From assembly GCF_030272615.1 (NCBI RefSeq), contig NC_081413.1, positions 162,316,849 through 162,376,848 on the forward strand: a stretch of DNA of 60,000 bases, read 5' to 3'. The DNA is from Cryptomeria japonica. Its lineage: Eukaryota > Streptophyta > Pinopsida > Cupressales > Cupressaceae. Of the stretch, positions 11,006 to 22,753 are shown one piece after another. The translations under genes were made by a program, and so were the position numbers. Under the pieces are notes generated by a model. That model was not told the origin of the DNA, did not search any database, and was given only the letters and a program-made list of their open reading frames with translations. Each line of letters begins with the position of its first letter. Position 1 is the first letter of the stretch.

Positions 11006-12600
11006 CTGTCCACTGTGCATAAACTGCGAGCCACGAAATATTAGAAGGAGAGAGTCTGTATGATAATGTTATGCGATTTCATGCCACAACAATTCACTGC
11101 CCCATGAAAACTTTTATCTAAGATTTCTCTTATCATTTTTAAAGACCAAAGCGACTGAAGAAAACCGCAACAAGATTTTTATATAAACAAATAAGCACGT
11201 TACTTGTCGCTTGTTCTAGAAGATTTGCATATAATTAATTACCTATGTCAAAGCTCAACGCATGACAGCGTGAGAGTGGTATTTTGGGTGAACCAAAATT
11301 ATCAAATGAGAAGGGAGAGAAAGCAAGTATGGTAGCTTCTAGAATTCGAAACTTTCGCATCACACAGGCGCAACAGCTTATCTCTATTAACTAATTTATT
11401 ATCAAAATAACGAAATGTTCGATTCCGAAGGATAAATGTGTTTTAATTAGTTATAATTAAAAATATTAATGCTAAGAAAATAGTTACGGGATTCAAATGT
11501 TAAAAGTAGTCCATGATGGTGATTGGTAAAAGTGTATTATCTATTTTGAGTTTCTGAATTTGATTGTGTTTAAAACTTTTAACATCAACGTTTCAGGTCA
11601 CACTATATGACTATCATCGGAATGAAAAAGAGCTCAAGTTGTAAAAGTGTACTCTTAAGATTTCAAAATATGGAGTAAAAGTTTGGTATCCTATCTTTTT
11701 GTTTGGGCAACAACATTTATTTTCAACTTGCTATATTTATTGATCCTTTCTCTAATTATATCGAAGGCATTCCTTATTTGAAATGCAAGAGTTGATTTTT
11801 CTATTTGACAGTTCATAAAATAGTAGAGGCATGCAAGACGATGACAACATTTTGCATCATTGGATTTTGCCTTTTATTTTTCGCTGCTCGTTGACTTCTA
11901 GCCTTTGCAACTTGCTTGTGCTCGGATGGTACTATCAACCTTCTAATTCACATTTCCCTAAAATACTCATGTTTTCTAAGTGTACACAACAAAGTTAGAC
12001 ACGTTTTATTAGGCATATCATGAACAAAATCTACTCCACCCTTTTGTTCTCTTCCCCATTTCTATAGTGCCCCTTTACTTACCTTCTTCATTCTTTTTTG
12101 TTGGATGTACCTTATTTCGAATATGCAAATTTAATTTCCTATGTTTCTACGCATCATGTCCATTCATTCATTTTGTACATCTACAGTCACACACTCTTTT
12201 TCGCTCTCTTTCTATTTTCATTGTAGCTTTATTTCTCTTTTTTGTCTATTTACTATGCACTACACCATTCTAACTGTCAAATTTTGCAGCTAATTCTGCA
12301 AAATAGAGTTTGGATCTCTAGTTGGAAAATAAAAGCAAAACTTGCATATTGAGATCTGAAAAACAAAATGAATGCAATTAAATCATTTACATTACAAAAT
12401 CTGTATGAATTACAAATGATTTATAGATCACAGGAGCAAAAATTATGCACAAGATGCATGAAATTTCTACAGATCAAGAACTAATTGCATGAAATAGAAT
12501 TGGAAGATGAAGAGCGAGTTAAAAACAAGAACTCCTTTGTTAGCTTAAACAAGAGCAACTCAAAATTACAGAGATATTGGAAATCAATCGTAAATCATGG
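11006..12600. other. Intergenic DNA without recognised features
   Basis: AT-rich. 11006-11200 is the probable former promoter of the pseudogene. 12060-12270 is pyrimidine-rich and its ORF is a composition artefact. No RNA gene or repeat seen. Confidence 0.35.
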
Positions 12601-12920
12601 AGAGGATTGTATGTTAAGTTGCGCTAACACCCCCCTTAAGTCTAACTAAGGAGAGATATGGGTCCTGGTAACAAAGCCTGATTATGAACCCAGTTACAAA
12701 GAAGAAAGGAGAAAACCCAATTGAGAAAATCTCCTAGCCATTTATTCAAACGAAAGAAGAAAGTTGCAAAGTGTAAATGAATCCACACTGCAACACTGCA
12801 ACAGGATTGTATTAGAGGTGAAAACCCAATTGAGAAAATCTCCTAACCATTTATTCAAACCAAAGAAGAAAGTTGCAAAGTGCAAATGAATTGACACTGC
12901 AACGAGATTTTATTAGAGTC
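12601..12920. repeat. Two-copy tandem duplication of ~108 bp, next to copia-like debris
   Basis: A unit starting gaaaacccaattgagaaaat occurs at about 12711 and again at about 12819, with ~90% identity by eye. The first copy has an extra actgcaac. The block before it (taacaccccccttaagtcta near 12626) resembles the region just downstream of pol in plant copia elements, which is inference. Confidence 0.6.
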
Positions 12921-13464
12921 ATAGAAACCACTACATGAGTACCTCTAGGATACTTTGAAAATGCAGTTGTACATATTTTGCATTGCTCAAATGGATGAAC
13001 AGACATGTACATGGTCTCTGAATATAGAAACTGATCATTTGAAGACAAAAAGATATGAATCTCCAGAAATGTGCTCCAAACTGAAGAATTGCAAAGATGA
13101 CCTCTGGTTGGGATGATGTCATTGTTTATCTAATGTTCAATAATGTCCCACTAGAAAGAAACTCTGGAAGCACTCGAGGATGTGACTCTGGAATATCATG
13201 TAGTCAGGAGCCCCGCTAGAAAGAATCTCTAGGAGCAAACAAAGTTGAAACATTGGAATCTCATGTAGACAAAAATTTAGAACAAAAGAATACTTTTGGC
13301 TACCAAGTGGAGGAAGAGTGTAGAGCTTAGTGGTTAATAGAAACTTTAATCTTTTATTTTTGTTCAGGAAACTTATTAAAAGAAACCTAGATACTAGATT
13401 CTTTAAGCAGAAAACCCCCATATCAAAATTTATGAAAGTTCAATGTTTTACAAAGCCCCATATA
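12921..13464. other. Unassigned DNA with a weak internal repeat
   Basis: No credible gene. Two degenerate ~72-bp copies starting near ctagaaagaa (13149 and 13216) share the end tggaatNtcatgtag. Confidence 0.3.
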
Positions 13465-13575
13465 GGTGTCGAAATCCACCCAAGCTGCTCATTTTGCATT
13501 GAGCGGCTTGGAGTTAAGCAGGAGGGCGCAAAAAGTCCCAGAGATCCGGCCGGAAGGGTTTTGGTGGTAAGTACC
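13465..13575 (+). ncRNA. Degenerate 5S rRNA-like sequence
   Basis: A GC-rich island in AT-rich DNA. It starts GGTGTCGA, contains GAGTTAAGCAGGAGGGCG where 5S rRNA genes have the box A/C region (AGTTAAGC...GGGCG), and ends shortly before a nine-T run (13576-13584), a pol III stop. The length (~111 nt) is near that of 5S (~120). Away from the AGTTAAGC core the similarity is poor, so this is a 5S pseudogene, a 5S-derived SINE head or a Cassandra-type fragment at best. I cannot rule out chance. Confidence 0.3.
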
Positions 13576-13584
13576 TTTTTTTTT
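13576..13584 (+). terminator. T-run, possible pol III terminator
   Basis: Nine consecutive T residues directly after the 5S-like sequence. Meaningful only if that sequence is or was transcribed by RNA polymerase III. Confidence 0.3.
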
Positions 13585-14190
13585 AAATTTTAAATGTATT
13601 TATTTTAACATATTAATTTATATATATATTTTTAAATCATTATTAATAGAAAAATAGTTTTTTTAAAGTTTTTAAAAATATATATATATTTTTTTGTATA
13701 TATTCTATCATATTAGTTTAAAATATTAGAAAATAAATACACACATACATATGTAAATATATACACAAGCATACACATACATATGTACATACATACATAC
13801 AAACCTACATACATACACATACATACACATACATACAAACCTACATACAAACCTACATAAAAACATACACAAACATACATACCTACCTACATATATGTAC
13901 ATACATAGATATAAAATAATTATATGTACACCTTAGGACATACACATACATAAAAATACATACACATACATACCTATGTCTACATACATACATACACACA
14001 TACATGTACATACACATACATAAATACATACATGCATACATACACAAATACACACAAAATAATTATATACGCCTTAGGACATACATACACCTCAGGACCA
14101 CACACGACGCCTCATAGCATGTCCTAAGGTGTATGTATGTATGTATGTGTATGTATACATCCTAAGGAGTATATAATTATTTTATATGAC
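13585..14190. repeat. Microsatellite (ACAT/ACATAC) and inverted repeat
   Basis: 13738-14060 is mostly irregular (acat)n/(acatac)n. Around 14055-14180 the same text runs one way and then back: aaaataattatata, ccttaggacatac, then gtcctaaggtgtatgt and tataattatttta. This forms a long imperfect hairpin that leads into the satellite array. Confidence 0.75.
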
Positions 14191-16594
14191 CCTTTAGGAC
14201 CACTAAAGGCCCCTTGCTACACATGTGCACCCCTTAGGACCTATTATGACCGTGCATAAGACCAAATGGTGTCACAAGGGGTCATATGTGGTCCTAAGGG
14301 GTCACGCATGTGTTCTAACACATGCATGACCCCTTAGGACCACTTAAGGCCCCTTGCGACACATGTGCACCCCTTAGGACCTATTAGGACCACATAGGAC
14401 CAAATGGTGTCGCAAGGGGTCATATGTGGTTTTAAGGGGTCACGCATGTGTTATAACACATGCATGACCCTTTATGACCACTTAAGGCACCTTGCGACAC
14501 ATGTCCACTTCTTAGGACCTATTAGGACCATAGAAGACCAAATGTTGTCACAAGGGGTCATATGTGGTCCTAAGGGGTCACGCATGTGTTAGAACACGTG
14601 TGACCCCTTAGGACCACTTAAGGCCCCTTGCGATACATGTGCACCCCTTAGGACCTATTAGGACCACAAAAGACCAAATGGTGTCGCAAGGGGTCATATG
14701 TGGTTCTAAGGGGTTACGCATATGTTAGAAAACATGCGTGACTCCTTAGTACCACTTAAGGCCCCTTGTGACACATGTGCACCCCTTAGGACCTATTAGG
14801 ACCACAAAAGACCAAATGTTGTCGCAAGGGGTCATATGTGGTTCTAAGGTGTCACGCATGTGTTATAACACATGTGTGACCCCTTAGGACCACTAAAGTC
14901 CCCTTGCGACACATGTGCACCCCTTAGGACCTATTAGGACCACAAAAGACCAAATGTTGTCACAGGGGGTCATATGTGGTTTGTAAGGGGTCACGCTTGT
15001 GTTCTAACACATGCATGACCCCTTAGGAGCACTTAAGGCCCCTTGCGACACATGTGTACCCCTTAGGACCTATTAGGACCACATAGGACCAATTGGTGTC
15101 GCAAAGGGTCATATGTGGTCCTAAGGGGTCACGCATGTGTTCTAACATAGGCGTGACCCTTAGGATCACTTAAGGCCCCTTGCAACAGATGTGCACCCCT
15201 TAGGACCTATTAGGACCACATAGGACCAAATGGTGTCACAATGGGTCATATGTGGTCCTAAGGGGTCACACATATGTTCTAACACATGCGTGACCCCTTT
15301 CGACCACTTAATACCCCTTGTGACACATGTGCACCCCTTAGGACCTCTTAGGACCACATAGCACCAAATGGTGTCGCAAGGGGTCATATGTGGTCCTAAG
15401 GGGTCACGCATGTGTTCTAACACATGCGTGACCCATTAGGACCACTTAAGGCCCCTTGCAACACATGTGCACCCCTTAGGACCTATTAGGACCACATAGG
15501 ACCAAATGGTGTTGCAAGGGGTCATATGTGGTCCTAATGGGTCACACATGTGTTAGAACACATGTGTGACCCCTTAGGACCACTTAAGGCCCCTTGTGAC
15601 ACATGTGTACCCCTTAGAACCTATTATGACCACATAGGACCAAATGGTGTCGCAAGGGGTCATATGTGGTCCTAAGGGGTTACAGATGTGTTACAACACA
15701 TGCGTGACCCCTTAGGACCACTTAAGGCCCCTTGTGACACATGTGCATCCCTTAGGACCTATTAGGACCACATAGGACCAAATGGTGTCACAAGGGGTCA
15801 TATGTGGTCCTAAGGGGTCACACATGTGTGACCCCTTAAGCCCACTTAAGGCCCTTGCGACACATGTGCACCCCTTAGGACCTATTAGGACCACATAGGA
15901 CCAAATGGTGTTGCAAGTGGTCATATGTGGTCCTAAGGGGTCACGCATGTGTTAGAACACATGTGTGACCCCTTAGGACCACTAAAGGCCCCTTGCGACA
16001 CATGTGCACCCCTTAGTATCTATTAGGACCACAAAAGACCAAATGTTGTCACAAGGGGTCATATGTGGTCGTAAGGGGTCATGCATATTTTAGAACACAT
16101 GCGTGACCCCTTAGGATCACTTAAGGCCCCTTGCAACACATGTGCACCCCTTAGGACCTATTAAGACCACAAAAGACCAAATGTTGTCGCAAGGGGTCAT
16201 ATGTGGTCCTAAGGGGTCACGCATGTGTTAGAACACATGCGTGACCCCTTAGGACCACTTAAGGACCCTTGCGACACATGTGCACCCCTTAGGACCTATT
16301 AGGACCACAAAAGACCAAATGGTGTCGCAAAGGGTCATATGTGGTTCTAAGGGGTCACACATGTGTTAGAACATATGTGTGGCCCCTTAGTACCACTTAA
16401 GGCCCCTTGCTACACATGTGCACCCCTTAGGACCTATTAGGACCACATAGGACCAAATGGTGTCACAAGGGGTCATATGTGGTCCTAAGGGGTCACACAT
16501 GTGTTCTAACACATGCATGACCCCTTAGTACCACTTAAGGCCCCTTGCGACACATGTGCACCCCTTAGGACCACTTAAGGCCCCTTGCGACACA
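14190..16594. repeat. 138-bp palindromic satellite, about 17 units
   Basis: Tandem units with period 136-139 bp, for example the ccaaatg(g/t)tgt landmark at 14400, 14538, 14674, 14812 and 14950. Each unit has two arms, GTGTCGCAAGGGG...GTGGTCCTAAGGGGTCACG and its reverse complement, meeting at aacacatgcgtg. Apart from six unpaired bases the arms are nearly perfectly complementary over ~46 bp (example 14288-14343 for the inner 27-bp arms). The remaining ~44 bp is a spacer rich in TAGGACC. Short minus-strand ORFs here arise from the repeat and are not genes. Confidence 0.95.
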
Positions 16595-17359
16595 TGGAAA
16601 CAAGCTCATCAGCTGCCCAGAAGAGAGCAATTGGAGAAAAGTAGAGGAAATTGTTAAAGGGTGATAAATACATAGAGAGTATGCAATACAAACAAACAAT
16701 GTCTGGAGTGTGTGATGTGGTCTCTAATTTATGTCCAGAGGGACTAACTGGTTTTGGAGTTGGACGGGGAAACCTATTGGGCCACGCTTGGAGCAAATCA
16801 TTGTGTTCATGCAAGGGCCGCCTTTTTTCTATTATGAGAATGATGATTTTGCACCAAAGGATATTTGGAAGACAATTTCCGAAAATTTCTATGGTGTGGA
16901 ACCAGAGTTGGTGGACTCGAAGTACATTTTTCAGCGTCTTAGAAGACCAAGAGGCTATGTACACAATCTCCCAATAGAAGGGTGATTTTGAAAGCACAAT
17001 TCTTTGGTCTTCTGGAAGTTGAAAAGTACTTCGACGAGTCCACCAACTCTAGTTCCACGCCATATAAATATTTGGATATTGTCTTCCAAATATCCTTCAG
17101 TGCAAAAGCATCATTCTCATAATAGAAAAAAGGCAGTGCTTGCATGAACACATTGACTTCCTCCAAGCGTGGCCCAATAGGTTTCCCCATCCAAATCCAA
17201 AACCAGTTAGTCCCTCCAGACATAAATTAGAGACCACATCACACACTCCAGACATTGTTTGTTTGTATTTCATACTCTCTATGTATTTATCACCCTTTAA
17301 CAATTTCCTCTACTTTTCTCCAATTGCTCTCTTCTGGGCAGCTAATGAGCTTGTTTCCA
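16595..17359. repeat. Long inverted repeat, 356-bp arms, 53-bp loop
   Basis: Arms 16595-16950 and 17004-17359 are reverse complements with no net gap (paired coordinates sum to 33954 at both ends). By eye about 97% identical over the outer half and about 87% over the inner half. The loop is 16951-17003. The structure sits in the 138-bp satellite: the left arm follows satellite directly, and satellite text resumes at about 17423. Both arms carry the same methyltransferase gene fragment. Confidence 0.95.
16620..16985 (+). pseudogene. DRM-type DNA cytosine methyltransferase fragment, left arm
   Basis: On the plus strand the arm encodes, in order, LTGFGVG (frame 1), then GPPFFYYENDDFAPKDIWKT, EPELVDSKY and RRPRGYVHNLPIEG (another frame). 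These match, in order and spacing, the linker and start of the rearranged catalytic domain of plant DRM proteins (GFGV, P-(F/Y)-FYYEN, APK-x-x-W, PEFVDSKYF, RGYIHNLPI). DRM enzymes carry out de novo methylation guided by 24-nt siRNAs. There are frameshifts between GFGV and PRLEQ and within SKYF, and a stop after PIEG. The catalytic Cys motif is not included. It cannot encode an enzyme. DRM2-type and DRM3-type origins cannot be separated from this piece. Confidence 0.75.
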
Positions 17360-17422
17360 CGTCATTCAAGATAATGCAGACCTTCTTGGTTTCTTTTACG
17401 AAATTTACTTTCACCCCAAGTA
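17004..17422 (-). pseudogene. DRM-type DNA cytosine methyltransferase fragment, right arm
   Basis: Inverted copy of the left-arm fragment. On the minus strand it encodes GTNWFWIWMGKPIGPRLEE, then LPFFYYENDAFALKDIWKT and ELELVDSSKY, which drift from the DRM consensus more than the left arm does. The arm continues 63 bp past the inverted repeat (17360-17422). That stretch adds upstream coding text (VNFVKETKKVCIILNDVE) joined in frame to TSSLAAQKRAIGEK, so the duplicated segment came from a longer gene piece. The left arm is cut by satellite exactly where pairing ends. No stop-free enzyme can be made. Confidence 0.7.
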
Positions 17423-18472
17423 CGACCTATTAGGACCACATAAGACCAAATTAGGACCTATTAATTAATTTGTACATATGCAAAATTATGAATTAAATGT
17501 AAATTAATTTTACTTAATTGTAAATTAATTTGACTTAACTTGGGCTCTTAATTTGACTTAATTTGACTAATTTTCAAATTAATTATTGTATATGCAAATA
17601 TATGTAATTGTAAATTAGACATATATTGAAATTTAAAATTAAATTTATAGTTGTTTAAATTTCTTTTGTGCATAGATCTCTAGAAATTTATCTTAAATTT
17701 GTCTTTATATCTAGAAAATTTTAACTCAAGTATGCATTTATGACGTTTAAATTTCTTGAAAATGTATATATCTAATTTTTTTTATTTACATGTTTTTAAA
17801 TATGTTTAAAATGATTTAAATGTATGTATACATTTTTAATTTCTGAGCCTAGGGTTCATCCTCGTGGGAGTGAGCAGACGTCACATAGGTCTGCAACAAC
17901 TCCACATGAGAGACATCAACTCTACAATCAGACTACTGAGGCAGATCATTTAAATATCACTTTGGGAAACATGTGTGATCACACAAATAAACAAAGGGGT
18001 GAGACTATTAGACATGAGCTAGTTCATATGATTGACCTCGTCGACAATTATTATCCATATGACTAGACATTTCATACATGTGTATTGTACACATTTCATA
18101 TGCATATGTGTACTAGATATTTATTTTCCATATTTCATGTGTGTGTGTGTGTATGTGTTAGATAGATGTACACTTCATAGACATATATGTGTATGTGTTA
18201 GATAGATCTACATTTCATACTACTTTGTATGTTTATATATAGATAGATTATGCTTTTGAAAGTTAAGTGTTTAAATGATAGAATCTCTAAGTCATTTGAA
18301 TTTAGTTAAGTGTTCTGGTTAATTGTACATGTGTATGTGAAAGTTAAGTGTTTATGTCTATTTTAACTTTGTTCATTGTTAAACAAATTTAGTCATTAAA
18401 ATTTAATTTGGTTGTTCATTTTAGTTAAGTGTTTATGTACATGTTTAATGAACTTACTTCAAAAATTTAATA
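17423..18472. other. Satellite remnant and AT-rich spacer
   Basis: 17423-17465 is a partial 138-bp satellite unit (cctattaggaccacataaga). After this comes AT-rich DNA with short gt/ta runs at 18135-18240. A small plus-strand ORF (17824-18066, 80 codons) has no recognisable family; see the rejected list. Confidence 0.5.
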
Positions 18473-19260
18473 TCCCCTTAAATATCCCCTTAAATCCCCT
18501 TAAGACCACTTAAAACACCTTAGGACAACATAATTAGACGAATCCAAACAACACAATTAAATGAAACAATATATGTGTAAATATAAATGAAATGAATGTA
18601 CATAGATGAATAAAACGAATCCATGCATGTGTAAAAATATAAAAGAATCAATCCCCTTAAATATCCCCTTAAATCCCCTTAAGACCACTTAAAACACCTT
18701 AGGACAACATAATTAGATGAATCCAAACAACATAATTAAATGAAACAATATATGTGTAAATATAAATGAAATGAATGTACATAGATGAATAAAATGAATC
18801 CATGCATGTGTAAAAATATAAAAGAATCAATCCCCTTAAATATCCACTTAAATCCCCTTAAGACCACTTAAAACACCTTAGGACAACATAATTAGATGAA
18901 TCCAAACAACATAATTAAATGAAACAATATATGTGTAAATATAAATGAAATGAATGTACATAGATGAATAAAACGAATCCATGCATGTGTAAAAATATAA
19001 AAGAATCAATCCCCTTAAATATCCCCTTAAATCCCCTTCAGACCACTTAAAACACCTTAGGACAACATAATTAGATGAATCAAAACAACATAATTAAATG
19101 AAACAATATATGTGTAGATATAAATGAAATGAGTGTACATAGATGAATAAAATGAATCCATGCATGTGTAAAAATATAAAAGAATCAATGATGCAAATAT
19201 CCCCTTAAATGCCCTTAAGACCACTTAAAACACCTTAAAACAACATAATTAGTTGCTCAT
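18473..19260. repeat. 179-bp tandem repeat, about 4.4 units
   Basis: Units start at tccccttaaatatcccctt (about 18472, 18651, 18830, 19009) with a weaker fifth at ~19200. Identity between the first four is very high, only a few changes per unit. Each includes ccttaagaccacttaaaaca, which recalls the ccttaggaccacttaaggcc core of the 138-bp satellite, so the two arrays may share an origin. Confidence 0.9.
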
Positions 19261-20406
19261 TTTAGTGAAACTATATATACAACATAATTAAATGAATACA
19301 TAGATGAATAAAACATGTAAAATCAACGTATAAAACGTAAAACAAATGCATCAACAAAACTAAATTTCCACAAGTTATCCAAATTGCTACACATGTCTAG
19401 AAATATCTAAATATATATATATGAGTTTATCAAAATAAGACCTATCTAATATATTTCACTTGTTCAAACATGACAAATGAACTTAAAGCTCGTGGTACAT
19501 ATAATCTGGATCCTCCCTATCTTTTATAATTTCTATTTTTTTTTCATGATCTTCACTTTTGGTTGTCACGTCCTCTTTTTGGCAATGTCTCCAACTGCAA
19601 TCTTGTCGCTATTACTAAGTGACTGTAATGAAATTTTTTTGGCCAGACATATAATCAATGAATGCTACACCATTTGTATCTATCTTTATTTGTTGATAAT
19701 AGGTGCCTTCAACAATAACTGAACCAGTGGGATATTGTTGCCCATCATCATCATTGACCGATTCCAATAACTTGCATTTTGGTTGTGTGCATCTCAGTAG
19801 ATAATAATCTACACTTTTAGTATTATCAAGATCAACAATCACTACAAAAATATCACCTATGAAAATAGACCGTGCATGTATATATATTACAAGCAATATT
19901 AGTTCATTACACATTTTTAAATTAATTTTGAACAATATTAAATTAATGAAGAATTTAAAAATTTGTAAATGTGTACATATATGTAATTTACAAACTATGC
20001 ATGCATGCACCTGTAACAACTAAATCAGAAACACGTTCATAATCAACTGAATATAGAGGATCATGAATATCAATAATGTCACTATCTTCGTAAGGAGGCC
20101 TTGTGATAAAATCTTTCATATCCCATTGCAAAACATATCCAATAGCAATATTTTGACAATGAGTATCTCTATTGTTCGCAATGCAATCGACACAAAAGCA
20201 TGATTTTCCTCTTGCAAGAATAACACAAGGCTTGCTAAATCCCGTAGTCATGACTTGATGAAAACTTCTAATACCATTAATTGATTGACAATTATAAGGA
20301 TTTGATCGATCAATATCTGATAATACAAAAAATATTTAGTCAATTTTAGTTCATTTCACACACACACACATATATATATACACTTGAATTTTAAAAATAA
20401 TTCAAG

Positions 20407-20409
<3 letters not shown>

Positions 20410-20463
<54 letters not shown>
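20410..20463. repeat. (TA)n microsatellite
   Basis: Uninterrupted TA dinucleotides in an intron-like gap of the transposase gene. Confidence 0.95.
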
Positions 20464-20468
<5 letters not shown>

Positions 20469-20605
20469 AACTTCCCAAAAATAACGCTTGTTGTAAGTTG
20501 TATCATGACCAACAAAATGATTTTTCACCATTCAATAATATCATTAGAATTACGTATGGTGTTACCTGTACAAAAACTCTTTCTTTAGAAAATTGGACAA
20601 CCCAC

Positions 20606-20745
<140 letters not shown>

Positions 20746-22753
20746 TTAAATTAATCTATGAAGATGATTTACTTGCAAGTTCATGTTGGTGAAGTGCACG
20801 CTTCACACATGCTCCTGCTCCATCATGCTCTCCTTTTCCATGTCCACTCTCAAGGAAGTTCCACAAAAACTTTATGCTATGTCGAGCATGTTGTAGGGAT
20901 AACCAGTTAAAAGCTTTTGCAGACTTAAATTCCCCTGACATGAATAACATATATATATTAAATATATATATTTAAACTTTTGACCTGTTATATACAATCA
21001 AATCATATATATATAAAAAACAACAACTTAAATAATCAATTTCAAATCTAATGTACTTACCGACCTATCCATCTAACTAAATCCAATGTTGTGTACATTA
21101 TATCCCACGATCTCTAATATCTTCAAAAAACATTCCAAAACAATGTGCTACATAGCTCCTATCATGACACGTATCATCACTGATATAGAAATGAACCTCC
21201 TTGATGATAATGCGTTCATTTTTAGTATTCTCTATACCATCCACATGAAATTGTGCATGTCTATAGAAAACTTGTACAAATATTGCAACTTGATCAGAAT
21301 GATAATATTGACTTTGAATTTCTATGTGAGGACTAAATGTATAGTTCTCGGAGAAATCTACAATTGAAAGAATACAACCTGGTGGAAAACAATTCTTTGA
21401 ATCATGAAACTATTTAGCCTGCCATCTTGCACCATGACAATGTTGGATATGTGGATATATCATATTACGAAATCTATCTATAAACTGAATGTAGGGCAAT
21501 TCACTCTCTTTCAACATAATTTTTTTGGATTGAGTTCCTGACTTACTTTGGTATGTCTCATATTCAAATTTCTTCTATATAACTAGTGCATGAATATCAA
21601 AATTCTCCGTTTGCAATACAAACTTACTCAAAAATCCACAATCATTGTATTCACCTTTTATACATTGTATTTTGAACTCATCAAAATCTTCTAATTTATC
21701 ACATAAAATAGACTTCACAAATTGTGTTGTACTTGTTGGAATGACTAGATTTGGATTAATTGTTGCCATGAACTTCTTATATGATTGCAAGTGTAGATGA
21801 AATTCAACATGATTTCGACAACAACAAGTTTCACGTACCTTATTTATGCGTACAAAGCAAGGACAAAATATCTCAAACATCCTTTGGCAAATCTTTACAT
21901 CTGAAAATTCTTGCTTGAATGCTTCAAACAATTCACTTTGTGTTGTATCTAAGAAATGTTTTGGATGTGTAATCTTTTTACCATGTTCATCTATCATCTG
22001 TATAGTATCCCTTCTATTGGAAGAAACACGAGATTGGTTGGTCCAATAATCAATGACCTATCTTTTTACATCTTCAAATTTTTTGTCTTTTCTAGGAACC
22101 CTACAGATATTTACCCAATTATTTACGATGTTTTCATCCAACATATTTCTCTTCCTAATGTATCTTTGAACAGTTCTTCTAGATACATTCATTAATTGAG
22201 AAATTGCATTAACTTTTTTTTTTATGAGTCAATTCCTTACTGGTAATCATAGTCATCAATGCTCTACGTGCAACACTTAAATCAACACCTCGACTTGTGT
22301 TCTCAATACAATTCAATGCTTCTTGTAAATTTTCAATTATAGTTTCTTTTACTAATGTATAACTCAAACTTTTCTTATTACCAACACCCAACAAGTCCAA
22401 AACAGGTTTCATTTCCCTTTTCCTAAATAACTTAGCAAATAATTGTGCTCTTCCAACAATAGACTTATTTTTAAAATAATCATCCCACAAATTCTTACAA
22501 TGCAATTTTAAGGTGCTTTCAGGTATCATATCTTTAGATGGAATTTCATTGAAAAGACTATCTTCATCCATTTCCATCAGATTTTCCATACCAGAAAAAA
22601 AAAATCATCTCATACCCGAGTAGATGTTTCTTGAACATCATCAGGTTGATCTTGAACAATAATAGATTGTTGTTGACTACATTTTGTATGACCTTTCATC
22701 TTATCTTCGCTTTTACGATCATAAAACCTTGATCTAGTCCTCTTATTCCCCAT

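Noticed and set aside
13465-13575. A functional 5S rRNA gene
   Set aside because: Too diverged outside the AGTTAAGC core, single copy, and shorter than normal. It is kept only as a degenerate 5S-like sequence.
15166-15948. Minus-strand ORFs of 78-85 codons with repeated RDPLGPHMTPCDTIW text
   Set aside because: They come from the 138-bp satellite unit being read in frame. There is no gene.
14190-16594. CRISPR-like look of regularly spaced palindromic repeats
   Set aside because: The spacers are the same in every unit, and the DNA is clearly plant nuclear. It is a satellite.
17824-18066. 80-codon ORF with an HELVH motif, superficially like a zinc protease
   Set aside because: HExxH occurs by chance often. 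The rest of the ORF has no protease context and it lies in AT-rich repeat DNA, so no function is claimed.
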